Shown in pieces: positions 61,450 through 64,000 of a stretch of DNA of 64,000 bases (positions are counted from its first letter, which is position 1; each line of letters starts with the position of its first letter). The stretch lies in assembly GCF_002979755.1 (NCBI RefSeq), contig NZ_PCPP01000001.1, forward strand, positions 776,665 through 840,664. Direction: 5' to 3'. Both the position numbers and the translations under genes were made by a program. The DNA is from Chryseobacterium culicis (lineage in GTDB: Bacteria > Bacteroidota > Bacteroidia > Flavobacteriales > Weeksellaceae). The notes under the pieces were generated by a model, which saw nothing but the letters and a program-made list of their open reading frames with translations, had not been told where the DNA came from and ran no database searches.

Positions 61450-61965
61450 ATGAAAACATTAGCTTCAAAAACAATATCCACTTTTTGCATGGCACTATTT
61501 TTCGGAACCTATCATGCACAAAGTACACTTTTTAAAAATAAAAATCCTTATTACTCCCACACTGCAGAAAATACACTGAAAGTAAGCAATAGTGAATGGA
61601 AAAAGATTTTAAAACCTGAGCTCTATCAGGTCGCAAGGGAAGGAGCTACAGAAACAGCTTTTACCGGTAAATATTATGAATTTGATGAAAAGGGAACTTA
61701 TTATTGTGCTGTCTGTGGAAACCCTCTTTTCATTTCAACTTCCAAATTTGCCACTACTTGCGGCTGGCCTTCCTTTTATCAACCTATCCGTAAAAATAGT
61801 GTCAAATACAGAAAAGATACTTCTTATCATATGGAACGTACAGAAGTATTATGTGGAAGATGCGATTCTCATCTTGGACATGTCTTCGATGATGGTCCAA
61901 AACCTACAGGAAAACGATTTTGTATGAATTCTATCTGTCTTGAATTCATCCCGGGTAAAAAATAA
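61450..61965 (+). CDS. msrB: Exported peptide-methionine (R)-S-oxide reductase
   Basis: A 171-residue MsrB with a signal peptide (about 1-23), so it repairs oxidised methionine outside the cytoplasm. Structural zinc cysteines are Cys86, Cys89, Cys135 and Cys138; catalytic Cys158 is in KRFCMNS, and CGWPSF is conserved. It is divergent from the ECF sigma gene and may belong to its regulon. No msrA lies adjacent. Confidence 0.93.
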   Translation: MKTLASKTISTFCMALFFGTYHAQSTLFKNKNPYYSHTAENTLKVSNSEWKKILKPELYQVAREGATETAFTGKYYEFDEKGTYYCAVCGNPLFISTSKFATTCGWPSFYQPIRKNSVKYRKDTSYHMERTEVLCGRCDSHLGHVFDDGPKPTGKRFCMNSICLEFIPGKK

Positions 61966-62083
61966 CCATTTGAAAATCAATTAATTATAATTTATTTTAT
62001 TTTTTTTCAATCTAAAATAAAACCAACCTCGTAAATGACATTAAAGACACATATTAAATATAATTAATAAAAAAATCAACACA

Positions 62084-62653
62084 ATGAACACACAGTCAAA
62101 AATCACAGTTTTAGCAATGGTAGCTTTATCATTTGCTTTCAGCGGAAAGGTAACTGCACAAACGATGAAAGAAAAAACAGTAATGGTGGGAGGAGCTCCA
62201 ATGTATCCATCCAAAAACATTATTGAAAATGCTGTTAACTCTAAAGATCACAAAACCCTTGTTGCAGCAGTAAAAGCTGCAGGTTTAGTAGAAACATTAC
62301 AGGGAGCAGGTCCTTTTACTGTATTGGCACCTACCGATGCTGCCTTTGCAAAACTTCCGAAAGGAACAGTAGAAAGTCTTGTAAAACCTGAGAATAAAGC
62401 AACACTTACGAGCATCCTTACTTATCACGTTCTACCAGGAAGATACAGTGCCAAAGAAATCTGGGCTGCTGTAAAAGCAGGAAACGGAAAAAGCATGATG
62501 AAAACTGTACAGGGAGAGGATCTTACATTCTGGACCAAAGGAAAAGACCTTTACATTAAAGATGCAAAAGGAAACAGTGCCAAAGTGACTATTGCTGATG
62601 TGAACCAATCTAACGGAGTAATTCATGTAATAGATACGGTTTTAATGCCATAA
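62084..62653 (+). CDS. Fasciclin-domain protein
   Basis: A 189-residue exported protein. A signal peptide (ending KVTAQ) is followed by one fasciclin domain (about 45-188) with the H1 motif FTVLAPTDAAFAKLP and the H2 region VIHVIDTVLMP. Fasciclin domains mediate adhesion or matrix binding. In Bacteroidota they commonly occur near ECF sigma/anti-sigma pairs. A strong terminator follows. Confidence 0.92.
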   Translation: MNTQSKITVLAMVALSFAFSGKVTAQTMKEKTVMVGGAPMYPSKNIIENAVNSKDHKTLVAAVKAAGLVETLQGAGPFTVLAPTDAAFAKLPKGTVESLVKPENKATLTSILTYHVLPGRYSAKEIWAAVKAGNGKSMMKTVQGEDLTFWTKGKDLYIKDAKGNSAKVTIADVNQSNGVIHVIDTVLMP

Positions 62654-62669
62654 CAATTTCTAAGATTTC

Positions 62670-62698
62670 AAACAGCATATTCCAATATGCTGTTTTTA
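62670..62698 (+). terminator. Rho-independent terminator
   Basis: AAACAGCATATT (62670-62681) and AATATGCTGTTT (62684-62695) form a perfect stem of about ten base pairs, followed by T. It ends the fasciclin gene. Confidence 0.9.
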
Positions 62699-62733
62699 CT
62701 TCTTTGCATATCTAACACTAAAAAATTAATAGT

Positions 62734-63444
62734 ATGAAAAAAACAATTCAGGTTTCTAATCAGGGTGCTACCCTTGATACCAGCAGAAGAAACTTTTTAA
62801 AATTAGGTGGAGTAGGATTAGCCATTGCAGGCCTTACCATTATCGGATGTAATGATGATGATGACTTCCAGATTATAGAAGAATCCAAGTATGATTTGGG
62901 AACAGGAGATGTAGGCGTATTGAATTATGCCTATGCACTGGAACAGCTTGAAGCAGATTTTTATACAAAAGTGGTCAACAATTTTTATACGGGAATTTCC
63001 AGTATTGAAAAAGAGGTCTTTACTGATCTCTACCATCATGAGGTCATCCATCGGGATTTTTTCAAAGCAGCCATTAGCGGAGCTACAGATCATGTACTTC
63101 CAAAACTTGAATTCCAGTATCCGAATGTGAATTTTAATGACAGAAATTCGGTATTGGCCACTGCAAAAGCATTAGAAGATACAGGCGTGGCAGCGTATAA
63201 TGGTGCCGGAAAATATATTTCCAATCCTGCTTATCTTGTCATTGCCGGAAAAATAGTTTCAGTGGAAGCCAGACATGCTTCTGCCATCAGAAATTTAATC
63301 AATCCGGGATCTGCAGATTTTTCAGGAGATGATGTGATAGATGCCAACGGTCTTGATCTTGCCAAAGAGCCCAAAGACATTGTAATGGCCGCAGGAGCAT
63401 TTATCAAAACACCTTTTACCTGGAAAGAAAGAGGTATCAATTAA
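62734..63444 (+). CDS. Ferritin-like protein with Tat lipoprotein signal
   Basis: A 236-residue protein of the ferritin-like family (desiccation-related PCC13-62 type). The leader has a twin-arginine motif (SRRNFLKLG) followed by a hydrophobic stretch ending IIGC, a lipobox, so it is probably Tat-exported and lipidated. The four-helix body has metal-ligand-like Glu/His in ALEQLEADFY, YHHEVIHRDFF, ALEDTGVAAY and VEARHASAI. A paralogue follows 25 bases downstream. Confidence 0.9.
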   Translation: MKKTIQVSNQGATLDTSRRNFLKLGGVGLAIAGLTIIGCNDDDDFQIIEESKYDLGTGDVGVLNYAYALEQLEADFYTKVVNNFYTGISSIEKEVFTDLYHHEVIHRDFFKAAISGATDHVLPKLEFQYPNVNFNDRNSVLATAKALEDTGVAAYNGAGKYISNPAYLVIAGKIVSVEARHASAIRNLINPGSADFSGDDVIDANGLDLAKEPKDIVMAAGAFIKTPFTWKERGIN

Positions 63445-63469
63445 TCATTCATCTTAAAAAACTTACATT

Positions 63470-64000
63470 ATGAATATTCTTAGATTACTGGATAAGCTTT
63501 CACATGATAAATTTTTTACCACAGAAGCTTCAAGATTAGAAACCCTTACGAATATATCCTCATTCGGGAAAAAAGCCGCTACAGCAGCTGTTCCTCTTGG
63601 ATTAGGCACATTGATGGCTACTTCAGCCAAAGCAGAGACTCCCAAACCAGTATTAACAGGTACTGCTTTAAAAAGCACATTGACAGATGCTTTACAGCTG
63701 GCATTGGTACTGGAATATCTGGAAAATGAGTATTACAGCATAGGACTGTCAACACCAGGACTGATCCCCAATGCAGACAGAACTGTTTTTATGCAGATTT
63801 CAAAACATGAATCCGCCCATGTAAGCTTTCTGAAAAGCACCCTGACTTCTCTAGGGACAACCCCGGGGAATAAACCTACTTTTGATTTCACAGCCAGCGG
63901 AAACTTTATGCCTTTTACAGATTATAACCAATTTCTTATCCTTGCTCAAGCCTTTGAAGATACCGGAGTAAGGGCGTATAAAGGGCAGGCCGGAAATGTA
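63470..64000 (+). CDS. Ferritin-like protein, paralogue, truncated by the window edge
   Basis: An ATG-started frame that remains open to the last base, so the 3' end is outside the window. The visible 177 residues show a short leader region ending near TSAKAE and a ferritin-like body with LEYLENEYY, KHESAHVSFLKS and AFEDTGVRAY, matching the helices of the gene before it. It probably forms a cotranscribed pair with it. The signal is not twin-arginine like its neighbour. Confidence 0.85.
   Translation, partial: MNILRLLDKLSHDKFFTTEASRLETLTNISSFGKKAATAAVPLGLGTLMATSAKAETPKPVLTGTALKSTLTDALQLALVLEYLENEYYSIGLSTPGLIPNADRTVFMQISKHESAHVSFLKSTLTSLGTTPGNKPTFDFTASGNFMPFTDYNQFLILAQAFEDTGVRAYKGQAGNV

Overview
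The window reads as a chromosomal segment of a Bacteroidota bacterium of the family Weeksellaceae, most likely Chryseobacterium or a close relative. The grounds are low GC content, dense short operons, SusC-like TonB-dependent receptors, a type IX (por) sorting domain on a secreted protease, Bacteroidota-type -7 promoter elements (TAnnTTTG) in front of many genes, few Shine-Dalgarno sites, and several families of short dispersed intergenic repeats. The genus is inferred from protein style, not from a marker gene. I saw no rRNA, tRNA, prophage, insertion sequence or CRISPR array. Both ends cut through genes.

Layout. 1-4.4 kb: the end of an unrecognised Cys-containing protein, an aldo/keto reductase and a CLC chloride channel. 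4.5-11.1 kb: an OmpR/EnvZ-type two-component system whose operon is interrupted by a four-helix-bundle gene inside inverted AT-rich repeats, then a repeat-built membrane protein (COG4705-like), a TonB-dependent receptor and a PAP2 phosphatase. The same tandem operator-like site precedes the regulator and the membrane protein. 11.1-15.1 kb: SDR plus FAD dehydrogenase pair, a small unknown protein, and an exported rhodanese-like plus TlpA-like pair. 15.6-19.9 kb: DoxX-like protein, LytS/LytT system, SugE/Gdx transporter and two convergent DNA glycosylases.

20.2-31.9 kb is a peptide and hydroxyproline utilisation locus: DPP-IV and Xaa-Pro peptidase on one strand; an AraC regulator and a four-gene trans-4-hydroxy-L-proline pathway (epimerase, D-hydroxyproline dehydrogenase, deaminase, ketoglutarate semialdehyde dehydrogenase) on the other; then a secreted M43 metalloprotease. 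Together they could take collagen-like protein down to 2-oxoglutarate.

32.8-47.1 kb is a complete assimilatory sulfur locus: Rrf2 regulator, cysH, cysD, cysN, cysE, cysK, SUMT, cysJ, cysI, a 27-codon ORF ending Met-Cys-Met-Cys-Cys, a TonB-dependent receptor, and a fusion of a siroheme-synthase dehydrogenase domain to a TauE/SafE-type permease. 47.8-56.3 kb is mixed accessory material (two DoxX proteins, two AraC regulators, an epimerase-like protein, a polysaccharide deacetylase, an SH3-like protein, a Cys/His small enzyme candidate).

56.4-59.9 kb is a zinc locus: a Zur-like Fur protein, a MerC-like membrane protein, a COG0523 GTPase and an alkaline phosphatase, with three copies of GCAACAAAGTT(n)C as candidate operators. 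60-64 kb holds an ECF sigma / anti-sigma pair, exported MsrB, a fasciclin protein and two tandem ferritin-like proteins, which look like an envelope stress set.

The points most worth a second look are the Met/Cys-ending leader ORF, the siroheme-permease fusion, the two-component operator pair, the four-helix-bundle cassette and the zinc operators.
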